Part shown: positions 52,501-60,859 of the stretch, piece after piece
Layout: each line of letters opens with the position of its first letter
Position numbering within the stretch: the stretch's first letter is position 1
Assembly: GCA_964019135.1 (NCBI GenBank)
Contig: OZ025256.1
Span: 16,623,911-16,687,910, forward strand
Direction of reading: 5' to 3'
DNA from: Arenicola marina
Taxonomy: Eukaryota; Annelida; Polychaeta; Arenicolidae
Length of the DNA stretch: 64,000 nucleotides
Program-made: the position numbers and the translations under genes
Notes under the pieces: generated by a model
Database searches by the model: none
What the model saw: only the letters and a program-made list of their open reading frames with translations
What the model was told of the DNA's origin: nothing

Positions 52501-55500
52501 GGGGGGGACGGACCCCCTGGATGGGTGCCAACGCCTAAATACGGTTACTGATGACTTACATAAATCATGATAGTTCCACCCTACTGAGGCTTAGCAAAGT
52601 ACAATGGCATTTAATTGCATTGAATTATATTTTCCAACATGCAGTCACTCATCGCCAATACATGTTTTGACTAAAAGGGCTAACAACAACAAGCTGTCGA
52701 CATGCAACATGCACCTCTTCTTAAAATCGACCGGGGACATGGCTACCACCACCCCCCCCCCCCCCCACCCCCCAAGGGCTTTACAAGTCGACTTAAACTG
52801 TGATGTCAATGTCGTACACTGTGGCGTCACGTGGTACTCACCCCAATGTCGTACCCGGTACCCGCGGTAGCCATCTTGAGTTCAAATAACTTCCTCTTCG
52901 TCAATACTCGCCAATACATGTTTTAACTACAAGAGCTAACCAAGTGGGGCCCCAAAGGGCCTTTTTCGACACGACGACACGGCGATTTTTTTAATCGACA
53001 CGCGACATGGACCTCTTCTTAAAATCGACATGCAACATAGCTACCACCCCCCGCCCCCGCCCCCCCCCCCCTGTCCCCTCAGGGGCCCTACAAGTCGACT
53101 TAGACAGTGCGATGTCAATGTCGCACACTGTGGCGTCACGTGGTACTCACCCCATTATCGTACCCGGTACCCGCGGTAGCCATCTTGAGTTCAAATAACT
53201 TCCTCTTCGTGCGTTCCCAGTCCTCGCATGGGATGCCATGGCAACGCAGCCAGTCCTCCCGGCTTCCGGATTCGGGATTCCACATCGCCAGTCCGGCCAT
53301 CGAGTGTTCCTCATCCTCATAGTCCCACATCGCACGGGCCTGGAAAGGAAGGAATTTGGTGGTTTAGACCACTTTTCTGCACACAAGAGCTACATTGGGC
53401 CAAGGAATCTGCCGGGACGATGACGAATGAACGGATAAAACATGCTCCAGATTCGGTGCCTGGGCCTGGCTTCGAACCCAGGACCTAATAATCTGCAATC
53501 TAACCACTGCACCAATCCCTCATGTCTGAAATGGGATATCCCACTGTGATTGGTTTATTCATTGATATATGAGCATATTTAAAAAAAAAGTCTATATATA
53601 TCACAGTTATTACACCTCAAGCTGAGCTCAATCAAGGCTTATCTGTTCATGCCAAACACAACGCCTACGTAACGAAGAAGTGTCAGGTCTGGCGGCGTAA
53701 GCCCCGACTTCTTGCGAAGAAAGATATGGTTTCTTTATCCTGCACAAACATAGACATTTCCACAGGTGGAATTCGAAGCCTAAGCCTAATAACACACGCT
53801 ATCAAGTGATGAAAAGAAAGAGTTCATTCTCAATTTTTAAAAAATTCAAAATGGTACACTATGTATGTTGATGTATTAAATACGCAGAGCTCGTTAGTTT
53901 TATATTTAATTCTTGAAAATTATAATGTCACAAGAAATTACAGCTGATTTGACCGTTTTTCAAGAATCTTGAAATTTGCCCCCGGCCGACAACGGCGGTA
54001 TAGGCGGAGCCTGCGTAGCGCCATCTAGCGAATGGGGGCTTGGGGCTTGACGCTTTGCCTCGTGGCTTCGGGCGACCATACTTGTTTTGTAATTTAAGTG
54101 GGTGGATAAGCCAGGTCACGAATCTCTGTCACATGTAGTGTTGAAGTGTAGGATTTTTTGCAATAATGCAGTCCTTTAATTTGGATAAAACTGTTAGACG
54201 ACCGCTGACCGCATGATCACGATTGTAGTTCAAGTGGAAATCGAGGCAGACGTATGCAATGTGAAGAAAAGGAAAAATAGCACCTGCTCTCTCTACCGTG
54301 TAAACGAGATCGGCCTGCGTCTACAATCCGAGAGTTTTATCGGTGTGACTACGTCACGGTATAAAACTTACCAGGATATTTGTATAGGAGAGGGTGGGGG
54401 ATAGGTGGGGGGGGGGGCGACGCTGCGGTCTGGAGTAATAATACGGCTTGAGAACGCGGTAGGAGATAAGAGGGGGGTGGGAGGGGGGAGAGGTAAGGGT
54501 GTAGAGGCCTGGATTTTAAGTACTCTACTGTTTGAGAGGCGGTTGGGGTGGAGAGTGAGCGGGGTGGTACGGCAGGGGTAGGGGAATTCATGACTTTGGC
54601 TGTCTATGATTCATTGCGGCCCAGGCTTAGTATATGGTGTAGCAACCGACTGCAAAATGGATAGGATGTTGAATGGACAACTAGGGCAAATAGTAACCCA
54701 ATAATGCAATTGATATTAATTTTCATTTTCTGGGTAATTGCTATTGCACATACACGTTCGCAGCAGGGGTGCCGGTTGTGAGAACATGCTTACCCCCCCC
54801 CCCCCCCCCAACACACACACACCCTCAAGGCTAAGTCTATGGAGCAACGTGCGCTCTATCGCGTGGATCTATAGGATGGGGTGGGGGGGTGGGGCTGATA
54901 AAGTTGGTCACCCCCCATCCCCAATCACCAGTCCATCCTCACCCGTCAGATGAAATCGTGCCCCCCCCCCCCAACCCCCTCTCTCTGGCGAAATCCGGGA
55001 TGCACGAGTATAATAAGCGACTGAGCTCGAGCCGTAAACTTTCATAGCCCCACCCCCCGCTATACCTTACCGTGAATCCTTGATTTGACCCACCTCTAAA
55101 CAACTACGTATGCATAGACTCTTCAGGGAATCCTGGATCCGTCAATGTAATTAACCGTACATTTCCGACATAATATAATTCTTTGATAAAAGAGGAGCAG
55201 TAAATGCATGTTGTTTCAAATGAGTACGTTGACACAAAAATAGTCGAAACAGAAGAGTACTATATTGACATAAAATATTTCAGTGTGAACCGCTCGGAAG
55301 TTAGCTGTCATGTGATAATTTAAGACCATTACCACCACGTGATTCCGATAGACACAGTATCTGCCAGAATGTGCTGTTTTTCTTGCCGTTGGCCACGCTT
55401 GGTTTGCACGTTATTAGTTCCATTGCAAACACTCATCAAATAAACCTAATTTATCGGAATCACAGAAACGCACGTTACACTATCCAAATCGTGACGAACC

Positions 55501-55628
55501 TCTTTCAATACACGTTTTTATTGTATAAGAACACTTACCTCTGATGTGGACGGTAAAACACCCAACGATATTGTCAGGTAGAGCGTGACGACATAATGCA
55601 CTTTGACGGCAAAGGATTCCGCTCTCAT
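43511..55628 (-). CDS. Gene B: secreted astacin-EGF-CUB-vWA-MAM metalloprotease
   Basis: Fifteen coding exons on the minus strand, 2937 nt including the stop, 978 residues; every junction keeps phase. Order: signal peptide (1-30), long propeptide (to about 181) with a Gln-Gly repeat and a dibasic R-R-Q-K-R-K site, astacin catalytic domain (about 182-379), EGF (380-423), CUB (425-547), Thr/Pro linker (548-618), vWA (619-810), MAM (811-978). The zinc site H-E-I-G-H-A-L-G-L-W-H-E, the Met-turn S-V-M-H-Y and four astacin Cys are intact, so an active zinc endopeptidase is expected. Family knowledge: astacin-EGF-CUB proteins (BMP1, sea urchin SPAN/BP10) cleave matrix or growth-factor regulators. 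The vWA and MAM tail suggests matrix or cell adhesion (inference). Confidence 0.9.
43884..44085 (-). CDS. Gene B exon 14: MAM domain, middle part
   Basis: 202 bp, acceptor ttcttgcag, donor gtatgt. Reads L-Y-L-P-R, C-L-Q-F-S-Y-H-M-Y-G, D-T-L-T-V and D-Q-G-N-Q-W. Confidence 0.9.
44645..44864 (-). CDS. Gene B exon 13: MAM domain, first part
   Basis: 220 bp, acceptor ttatcag, donor gtatgt. Reads W-S-C-S-F-E-P-E-V-G-L-C-G-I, F-D-W-T-I-M-T-G and G-R-Y-Y-I-Y-I-E-A-S, MAM hallmarks. Ends with two bases of a codon. Confidence 0.9.
45354..45929 (-). CDS. Gene B exon 12: von Willebrand factor A domain
   Basis: 576 bp in one exon, acceptor ccctgcag, donor gtgagt. MIDAS is intact: D-S-S-G-S near residue 630, T-N-T in the second loop and V-T-D-G-E in the third. 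Also V-V-T-Y-G and L-F-V-V-G-V-G. vWA domains with MIDAS bind ligands through a divalent cation. Confidence 0.95.
46361..46790. repeat. 25-bp intronic minisatellite, about 17 copies
   Basis: Unit aacgatggctggatgaaaca plus tgtcc/tctcc/tgccc variants. In the intron between the linker and vWA exons. The minus strand is open through it (cycling 25-residue peptide), giving a spurious frame of 218 codons. Confidence 0.95.
46971..47183 (-). CDS. Gene B exon 11: Thr/Pro-rich linker
   Basis: 213 bp, acceptor cactacag, donor gtaagc. 70 codons of T-T, P-T-T-R and P-T-T-K type repeats, probably O-glycosylated, separating the protease-CUB part from the vWA-MAM part. The two flanking codons are split as expected. 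Confidence 0.88.
47690..47870. repeat. AT-rich 12-base minisatellite
   Basis: Units like aatgatataatg and aatgatgaatga repeat through the intron between the CUB end and the Thr/Pro linker of gene B; open on the plus strand only because of composition. Confidence 0.85.
47904..48034 (-). CDS. Gene B exon 10: CUB domain, last part
   Basis: 131 bp, acceptor tgacttcag, donor gtacac. Reads F-C-C-Y, V-S-F-K-T-N-Y and K-R-G-F-K-F-S-F, the final CUB strands, including N-Y-T as a possible glycosylation site. Confidence 0.86.
48105..48275 (+). repeat. SINE body fragment, copy 6
   Basis: Lacks the tRNA head but keeps cacaggataccgatcccatg, gagtagggggttacaccc and acatggctc of the family at 40162 and others. 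Plus strand, inside a gene B intron. Confidence 0.75.
48422..48549 (-). CDS. Gene B exon 9: CUB domain, middle part
   Basis: 128 bp, acceptor tttcatag, donor gtatgg. Reads H-H-I-V-F-R-F-E-D-E-F-G-L-Y-C-Y and C-H-H-W-V-E-V-R; the W-V-E-V replaces the usual D-x-x-E/D-[VI]-R of calcium-binding CUBs. Confidence 0.85.
48754..48866 (-). CDS. Gene B exon 8: CUB domain, first part
   Basis: 113 bp, acceptor tgaacag, donor gtgagt. Reads D-C-G-G-E-L, F-Q-S-P-G-Y and C-S-W-L-I-T, standard CUB opening. Confidence 0.9.
49279..49410 (-). CDS. Gene B exon 7: EGF-like domain
   Basis: 132 bp, acceptor tgttgcag, donor gtaggt. Six Cys with C-L-R-N-G-Y-Q-D-P-N-A-C-S-R-C-K-C-P and G-F-S-G-K-Y-C. No calcium-binding start motif. 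This position, directly after the protease domain, is usual in astacins. Confidence 0.9.
50167..50482 (-). CDS. Gene B exon 6: astacin active site
   Basis: 316 bp, acceptor ctacacag, donor gtaggc. Contains the full zinc motif (His and Glu of H-E-x-x-H-x-x-G-x-x-H-E), the Met-turn S-V-M-H-Y with its Tyr zinc ligand, and the closing L-A-Y-C. All catalytic residues are present. Markedly GC-rich. Confidence 0.95.
50914..50986 (-). CDS. Gene B exon 5: astacin domain
   Basis: 73 bp, acceptor tttggcag, donor gtaagt. Reads G-C-H-S-W-I-G-R and L-Q-Y-G-C-I-H, the second and third conserved Cys just before the zinc helix. Confidence 0.9.
51427..51559 (-). CDS. Gene B exon 4: astacin domain
   Basis: 133 bp, acceptor tgttattag, donor gtcagc. 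Reads T-D-E-Q-E-I-I-R-G-A-F-R-H-W-Q and T-C-V-R-F, the first conserved helix and first Cys of astacins, ending E-P-T-G. Confidence 0.88.
51918..52254 (-). CDS. Gene B exon 3: propeptide end, Gln-Gly tract, start of astacin domain
   Basis: 337 bp, acceptor ttgtttag, donor gtgagt. Acidic N-terminal half (E-E-N-E-E-E-E-S), then a G-Q/S-Q repeat of about 35 residues from a ccctgg/ccttga hexamer, then G-R-P-Q-R-R-Q-K-R-K and F-G-M-W-P-M-P-I-H-W-K-F, the typical first strand of mature astacins. The basic cluster is the likely activation cleavage site. Confidence 0.85.
52016..52132 (-). repeat. Coding hexamer repeat (Gln-Gly)
   Basis: On the plus strand it is a run of cttgaccctgac and ccctggccctggc units, in frame throughout. 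It encodes alternating Q-G with S-Q and D-Q variants. Imperfect copies toward the 5' end of the exon suggest expansion from ccctgg. Confidence 0.85.
52610..53150. repeat. Tandem duplication of about 300 bp including the 3' end of exon 2
   Basis: 52650-52904 and 52905-53208 share cgccaatacatgttttgact-like, gacctcttcttaaaatcgac, gctaccaccaccccc, acaagtcgactta, tggcgtcacgtggtactcac and then the last 58 bp of exon 2 with its donor. The left copy of the exon end is 52847-52904. Confidence 0.88.
52847..52904 (-). pseudogene. Truncated copy of gene B exon 2 end
   Basis: The minus strand reads K-R-K-L-F-E-L-K-M-A-T-A-G-T-G-Y-D-I-G followed by an intact donor gtgagt. Compared with the real exon it has an N-to-I change and loses everything upstream; no good acceptor precedes it. 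Probably not spliced in, but an in-frame Met lies inside it. Confidence 0.7.
53151..53339 (-). CDS. Gene B exon 2: propeptide
   Basis: 189 bp, acceptor cctttccag, donor gtgagt, phase 0 at both ends. Acidic and Trp-rich start A-R-A-M-W-D-Y-E-D-E-E, C-H-G-I-P-C pair, then basic K-R-K-L-F-E-L-K. No domain recognised. Its last 58 bp are copied in the adjacent intron. Confidence 0.82.
53340..55538. other. First intron of gene B
   Basis: 2.2 kb with a tRNA-like SINE pair (53447-53515, 53735-53790), the ggcgccatctagcgaa-like phrase at about 54019, and poly-G/poly-C tracts (54406, 54795, 54961). No exon recognised. Confidence 0.5.
53447..53515 (-). repeat. tRNA-like SINE head (family 2)
   Basis: The minus strand reads GGTGCAGTGGTTAGATTGCA, then GGTCCTGGGTTCGAAGCC, with A-box and B-box at tRNA spacing; GCA sits at the anticodon position. 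No full cloverleaf was verified. Confidence 0.5.
55539..55628 (-). CDS. Gene B exon 1: start codon and signal peptide
   Basis: ATG in context caacgATGa, 30 codons, donor gtaagt, phase 0. The hydrophobic core V-V-T-L-Y-L-T-I-S-L-G-V-L, then P-S-T-S-E, looks like a signal peptide with cleavage near its end. Confidence 0.85.
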
Positions 55629-55977
55629 CGTTGTGGTGTTTTTTCGCACGATTCCGGTCTGACAACGCAGAAATAGTTCGTTGCACTGTTGGTTGCGTGG
55701 ACTGTTATGCCAGTTCTCTCGTTTATCTATTAGCTTTCGGCTAGTGAAATTGTCGTTTACTTGTATCTTCCTTTGGATTTTTTGCTTAATATTATTGTCT
55801 TAAGTTTTTGTTGCTTCTGCTTCCTTTCCTCTACTGTATTCAGTTCTGCTCTTTCCTCTTCTTGATGTTCTTGTTCCGCCTCAGTTTCAGTATATATTTT
55901 CCCTGAGTGATGTTCAATTGTTGTTGTTCTTCGGATGTGTCGCGATATGGTTCTGATCGCCTTCTGAACTTCGCGCC

Positions 55978-55984
55978 CTTTATA
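55978..55984 (-). promoter_or_regulatory. TATA box candidate of gene B
   Basis: The minus strand reads CTATAAAGGG about 350 bases before the start codon. If used, transcription would begin near 55950-55955 with a 5' UTR of about 325 nt. Single motif, not confirmed. Confidence 0.4.
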
Positions 55985-56148
55985 GAGCAGAAGCAGACGA
56001 CACTCCTGCTCTCTGACTCTGGGTCGGGCGCAATATCCTGGTTAGTCGCCCGGGAAGTCCAGCATGTTGAAAGGCTTTATCAGCGCGCACGCTCATCCAC
56101 CCACATACACCCATGACCCGGAATAAAAACTTGTTCTAGGTAGGCAAC

Positions 56149-56189
<41 letters not shown>

Positions 56190-57605
56190 AGGCTGAGAGG
56201 GTTATGTGGGTGGGGAGGGGGATGGCAGAGGGGGGAGGGGGGGCGGAGAGAGGGATGGTGGGTGAGGGTAAGGCTGGACGCAAGCATTACTCATTTATGG
56301 CGGTATTTGCTTCTTTTACTGGATGCCTGTGCGGTCACAACGAGGCTTGACGCCAAGCAAGCGCCAAGCGGAAATGGAGGAACGCGTGGGTAGGGTAGTT
56401 TGTGGTGGGGAGTGGGGGCCTTGGATTATACGTTTGAAGTTTGGGTAGGCTACCCTAGGAGGAGGGGGGCGGGGGGGTAGGCATAACGCTGAATGCAGTG
56501 TTGTGGTGTTTCGTGACGGTGGAGCCACACTCTCCATAACACACAAGGCAATGTAAACACTAGTGTTTGACCGTAGAGACATATATATATATATTTAGTC
56601 ACCCCTCTCTCTCTCTTTCTCTCTCTCTCTCTGACCGGTCATTGCCAAGCAGAAGGTTACCCGGAGGCGACGTAAACTCACAGCGCGTTTGCTAAGATCT
56701 GATCTCAGCAGTAAGAAGCTATATATATAAATATACATTGAAATATATGCAGCAAATACAAGTAAATCTGGTCAAACCGTGAGGATTTCTGTAAACAAAT
56801 TATACACACCAGTCACTACTAGAAAATCATTTTGAAACACGGGTGTATCAGCGCATCGTAAAAATTGTAATAGAAATTCACGTTCTGTTTTCCCATTAAA
56901 CGTCAGGGGATTGGCACCATGGCTATTTCCTTTTTGTTTTTGTTGGTCAGTTGGCTAACCGTAATAAAGTATTGTCTATAAATAGAGCATTAGTGACCTA
57001 CGGATTTGTCATGCCCTCTACAGTTAGATCACATTGACACCTAACTTGTCCCGGATTTATCTCTAAGCATGATAACCGCACCCATAAATGATACATAATG
57101 CTCTCATCCTCGAAAACACGCACTTGTCCAACCCACCATGAGTAGCGCAATTCCTTATCTTAGTATGAAGACGAAGATATCAATACAGACTTCGGTTGTC
57201 GGTGGTCATCTGTCGTCATTTTACGTCCAATTTAAATCAGCCAATGACAATGAAGCGTCATATTAGGCCCGTTCCGCTCGATTTGTCCTAACTCATGCGG
57301 TTCGATATGGGCAAGGCGTCAATATATATGTATATACAGTTTATTGCAGACCACATTTTGCATAAAAAAGAGCACTAGACAGTTGCAGCTTAAACCCCCG
57401 CATGCTTCACAACTGTGGGTCCGTGATTTATTGGTTGAACAGCATGATGAGCGGACCAGATGTGTCACTAACATAGCACCACGGGGCAGGTATACCAAGT
57501 CCTCCAACTGTGGAGAAGAGGTACATGTTATATATATGTGGGAAATATATGTGGCGTACATATATATACATAAATACCTTAATCTAGTCACCACCGTGTG
57601 TAATA
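55985..57605. other. Upstream of gene B; simple repeats, no gene
   Basis: TA microsatellite (56150-56188), G-rich tracts (56210-56250, 56455-56480), CT microsatellite (56606-56632). A TA-rich phrase near 57330-57570 contains tatatatgt repeats. No splice-consistent coding frame. Confidence 0.45.
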
Positions 57606-58639
57606 GAGCGGGGATTATTACTCTTTATGAAAGAGGTAATTTCTTGCCCCACTTGCATTTACGTAAACAAAAAACACCATTTGTGCCCCTCCTCCTCCCC
57701 GACCGCACACACAACAGCGCTCCCTCTGCTGGTCTTGAGGGGAGGCAATATTGATCAAGATTGTCATCATCCCGCCAGTGAAGTGTTTGCATACATCACG
57801 TGACAATATCAGACAATCAGCGTCGCCCCTGTGCCATTCCAGGCCCGGATGGTGGAGAACTCAGACGGTGGGCCGAATCATAATATTGATTATATTGTTC
57901 TGTATAAGACTGGGAGAGGGGACAGGGGAATTGGAAGAGAATAGGGGAAGACGGGGACAGGGGAATGGGAGAGTATATAGGAAGACGGGAATAGGAGAGA
58001 ATAGAGGAAGACGGGGAGAGCGGACAAAGGAATTGTGAGAGAATAGGGGGGAGACGGGGGGGGGGGTGAGGTTGTCTAGTTTTCTGGTGTCGAGTTGGTG
58101 TTGGCTTTGACAATTAACGTCCAGGGGGGGGGTGGATTGTATTAGGGGGGTGGTTAATTTGGGGGGGGGGGGGTAGGAGATGTCGGTGGAAGTGAGTACA
58201 TAGGGGCACTTATGAGGTGTGCTTATGGGCAGCCCACGGGTAGTTAAAGTGAAGCGTATATACCTACAGTAGTACAATGGTAATCTTTCACTTTCAACTG
58301 TCTCCAAATGGTCCGATATCCAACCACTCCACATTCCATGCTTACCTGCAACCCCCCTCCTCGCTGCCCAGCAGGCACATCCCCCCCCCACCGCGCCACC
58401 TCTCCACTCCTGCCCTCCAGCCACCCCGTCTCCTCCTCTTACCCGGTGGGCCTCCATTATTCATCGTTTTATTACAACTCAAGTGTCGAGGAACACTTTG
58501 AAGTATTTGATCGTCGTGTCAAGGAACTGTTCTCGCAGTGAGCAGTAAGTGGCGCCGTCACACGACTGGCCACATTATGGTTTATGCCCTTAACGTGCCC
58601 TGTACTGATAGAAGTAAAAGGTTTGCTCTCCTTTAAGAG

Positions 58640-58876
58640 GCGTCTCGAACGAATAAATAGAGATACGCGGCACAGGCAAATTTGAAAAATCGACATTCGA
58701 CATTGACCCCCAAATTCCGACACATTATCTGAAAGGGCGATATCGACACAGAATTTTTAAGAAAACGACACTGAACTTTTGCCAAAAAGCGACAGAGAAC
58801 GTCAGGAAAATGGACATTCGACACTGAGAATTTTGAAAAGTTAACACTGGACACAGGACCCTCCTTTCTAAAACCC
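58640..58876 (+). repeat. GACAC-rich dispersed element, copy 2, inserted in copy B
   Basis: Between gctctcctttaagag and ttttaagtaatttcgtcg, which are adjacent in copy A (about 32868-32890). Core: gaaaaatcgacattcgacat, aaacgacactgaac, aaaaagcgaca, gaaaatggacattcgacact. Confidence 0.8.
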
Positions 58877-59811
58877 CTTTTAAGTAATTTCGTCGTGTCT
58901 CCTCATTTGACCTGCGACTCCATCGGCAAACCGAAAGTATGCTGACTATAGTACAAACAAGTTGTACGACAATGAGCCCGTGTCAAATATAGCGTGGCGC
59001 AGAGTATTAGGAAAAAATTTTTGCTGGTAAATAAAAGTGTTCAGTGTACACATACAACATGAGGCAAGCCAATCGGGTTGCATTTTGAGGTCGCAATTTA
59101 CAATTTTATGAAAGCAGTTCTCTATGTCATGTAAATTTGGGAGCGCTATAACTTTCTTCTAAAACTCCTAACAAAAAGGCCCTTCTTGGGCGGGTGAAAA
59201 GCGAAAAATCGAAAATCTGCCCGCCGAAATTGAAACTGACCAGAGGCGAGTCTGGCTTGGTGTGGCGATCCTTTTGGTAGCCAATGTGAAAGGTACATGC
59301 AGAAATTAACGGATCATGTACTATCTAGTATCCATCTTCAGCTCATTCCTTGCTCAAATTTCGTTCACAAATAAGAACCTGTTGATAAGTATACAGTGTA
59401 TATATATAGTCTTTGCTTAGGACAATGTGCTTTACAGCAGTGTTCTATTTATTATGGTCAAATACCAGACCATGCAAATTTAAACTAGAAAAAAGGTTCG
59501 AGATTGAGAGATTTACTCCGGAGTTCGGTGTAGGGAGGTTTTTCTGCCCATTGAACGACATGTTTATCGACCTAGTGCCCTGAATTGTCGGTATAAGGGT
59601 TGTTGGCCGGAGTGATGCTGACTGTGTCATGGTAGCCTCTTACCCGATGTAAGCGTAAAGATGTCGGACACACTCAAGTTCAAATATTTGCCCTTGAACA
59701 TTAGAAAGAAATATGGCGTCAGAGATTTATGCATCACCGATCGCCCCCTACTTATCACCAGGCAAATGTGACTTGTGTAAACGGACCTTCAAAACAAGGC
59801 TCAACCTATTT

Positions 59812-59834
59812 ACCTGTATCCAGTATTCTGTCCA
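59812..59834 (-). other. Candidate short first exon in copy B
   Basis: Minus-strand ATG then D-R-I-L-D-T and donor gtaaat; counterpart of 33404-33426. Upstream the frame is open back to about 60006 in this copy but interrupted by a stop in copy A. Confidence 0.2.
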
Positions 59835-60603
59835 TAATAAAGGGCAGCGGAGAGGAGTAAATAGGACCACAGCGGGTGGATGTCAGACAGAATGTACTGG
59901 AGCGTGGCCCTCGTCCCAATGACAGTTCATACGAAATGCACATGCGTGACAAAAATTGACCCCTCCAGGTAAAAAGGTCACTCGGCGGAAGCTCTCGTTG
60001 AGTCACAAAAGCCTTTGATTGTCTAGAGGTTGGCGCTTCAGTGCGTTATATTACTCACGCCGTGTTGGAGGCGGAATTATCAATTCGTCGTGATTTTCCG
60101 TACTTTAGTGTGATCTGGATATGACTTTTATATGACTATTTTAGCGTCGAATTGGCGCTGTAAGTGATTGTCCTTCCAGTTTTACACACCGAGACGAATT
60201 TTTTTCATATGGGGTTAATAAAAGTTCAACTGTTTCAAACATGCTGCGCTTTACCACGTCTATATAAAGGTTACGCCCACCACGCTTTACTTTTTTTGTA
60301 TTTTAACTGCATGCGTGATGTTCAATCATGTTCATGCATGAATCTACAAATAACGGTTGCGCCTGGCCAGTACCAGTATATAGTTAGCAATACAGTATAA
60401 ATGTTAAATGTGCTCCCTTACTGGGTAAACTACGTGTATTTGTTAACAGCTACCATATAGGTATATAGTACAAACTATGGGTGACACACCAGGACAACTT
60501 CAATTAGCGCTTACCCGCTTCCTGAGGGATAAAAGATAAATAGAAGAGGTCCGTACTAACCGCAACCGCAATAATAATCACGTCTGTTCTCTCCAGATCG
60601 TAA

Positions 60604-60859
60604 TGCATATTAACAACATGCGCGGGTCATATAGGTCTCCATGGACCACGTGTCCATCTGTCTAAAATGGCAGTGTCTGTAGCTCGCACGCTACGGTGTT
60701 TGTTTACTTCCCATGTTACGCTGTGTGTCTAGTGTTATATAACTTACTGAGTACCAAGTTTAAATCCGATGACTAAAGTTAGTCGGCTTTTCTGCACACG
60801 GCCCTGATTGTCCCTTTTCAGACAAAGCACTCGATGATACATTCTCTCCACACAAAGGC
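60604..60859. other. Spacer before the 35-bp minisatellite
   Basis: No gene or repeat seen. Confidence 0.4.

Larger units (their letters stand above)
57606..60603 (+). repeat. Segmental duplication, copy B
   Basis: Collinear with 31864-34105 (landmarks given there), same orientation, about 26 kb away. Longer by about 750 bp because of an insertion at 58640-58876, an extra block at about 58985-59260 and indels in purine tracts. Confidence 0.88.
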
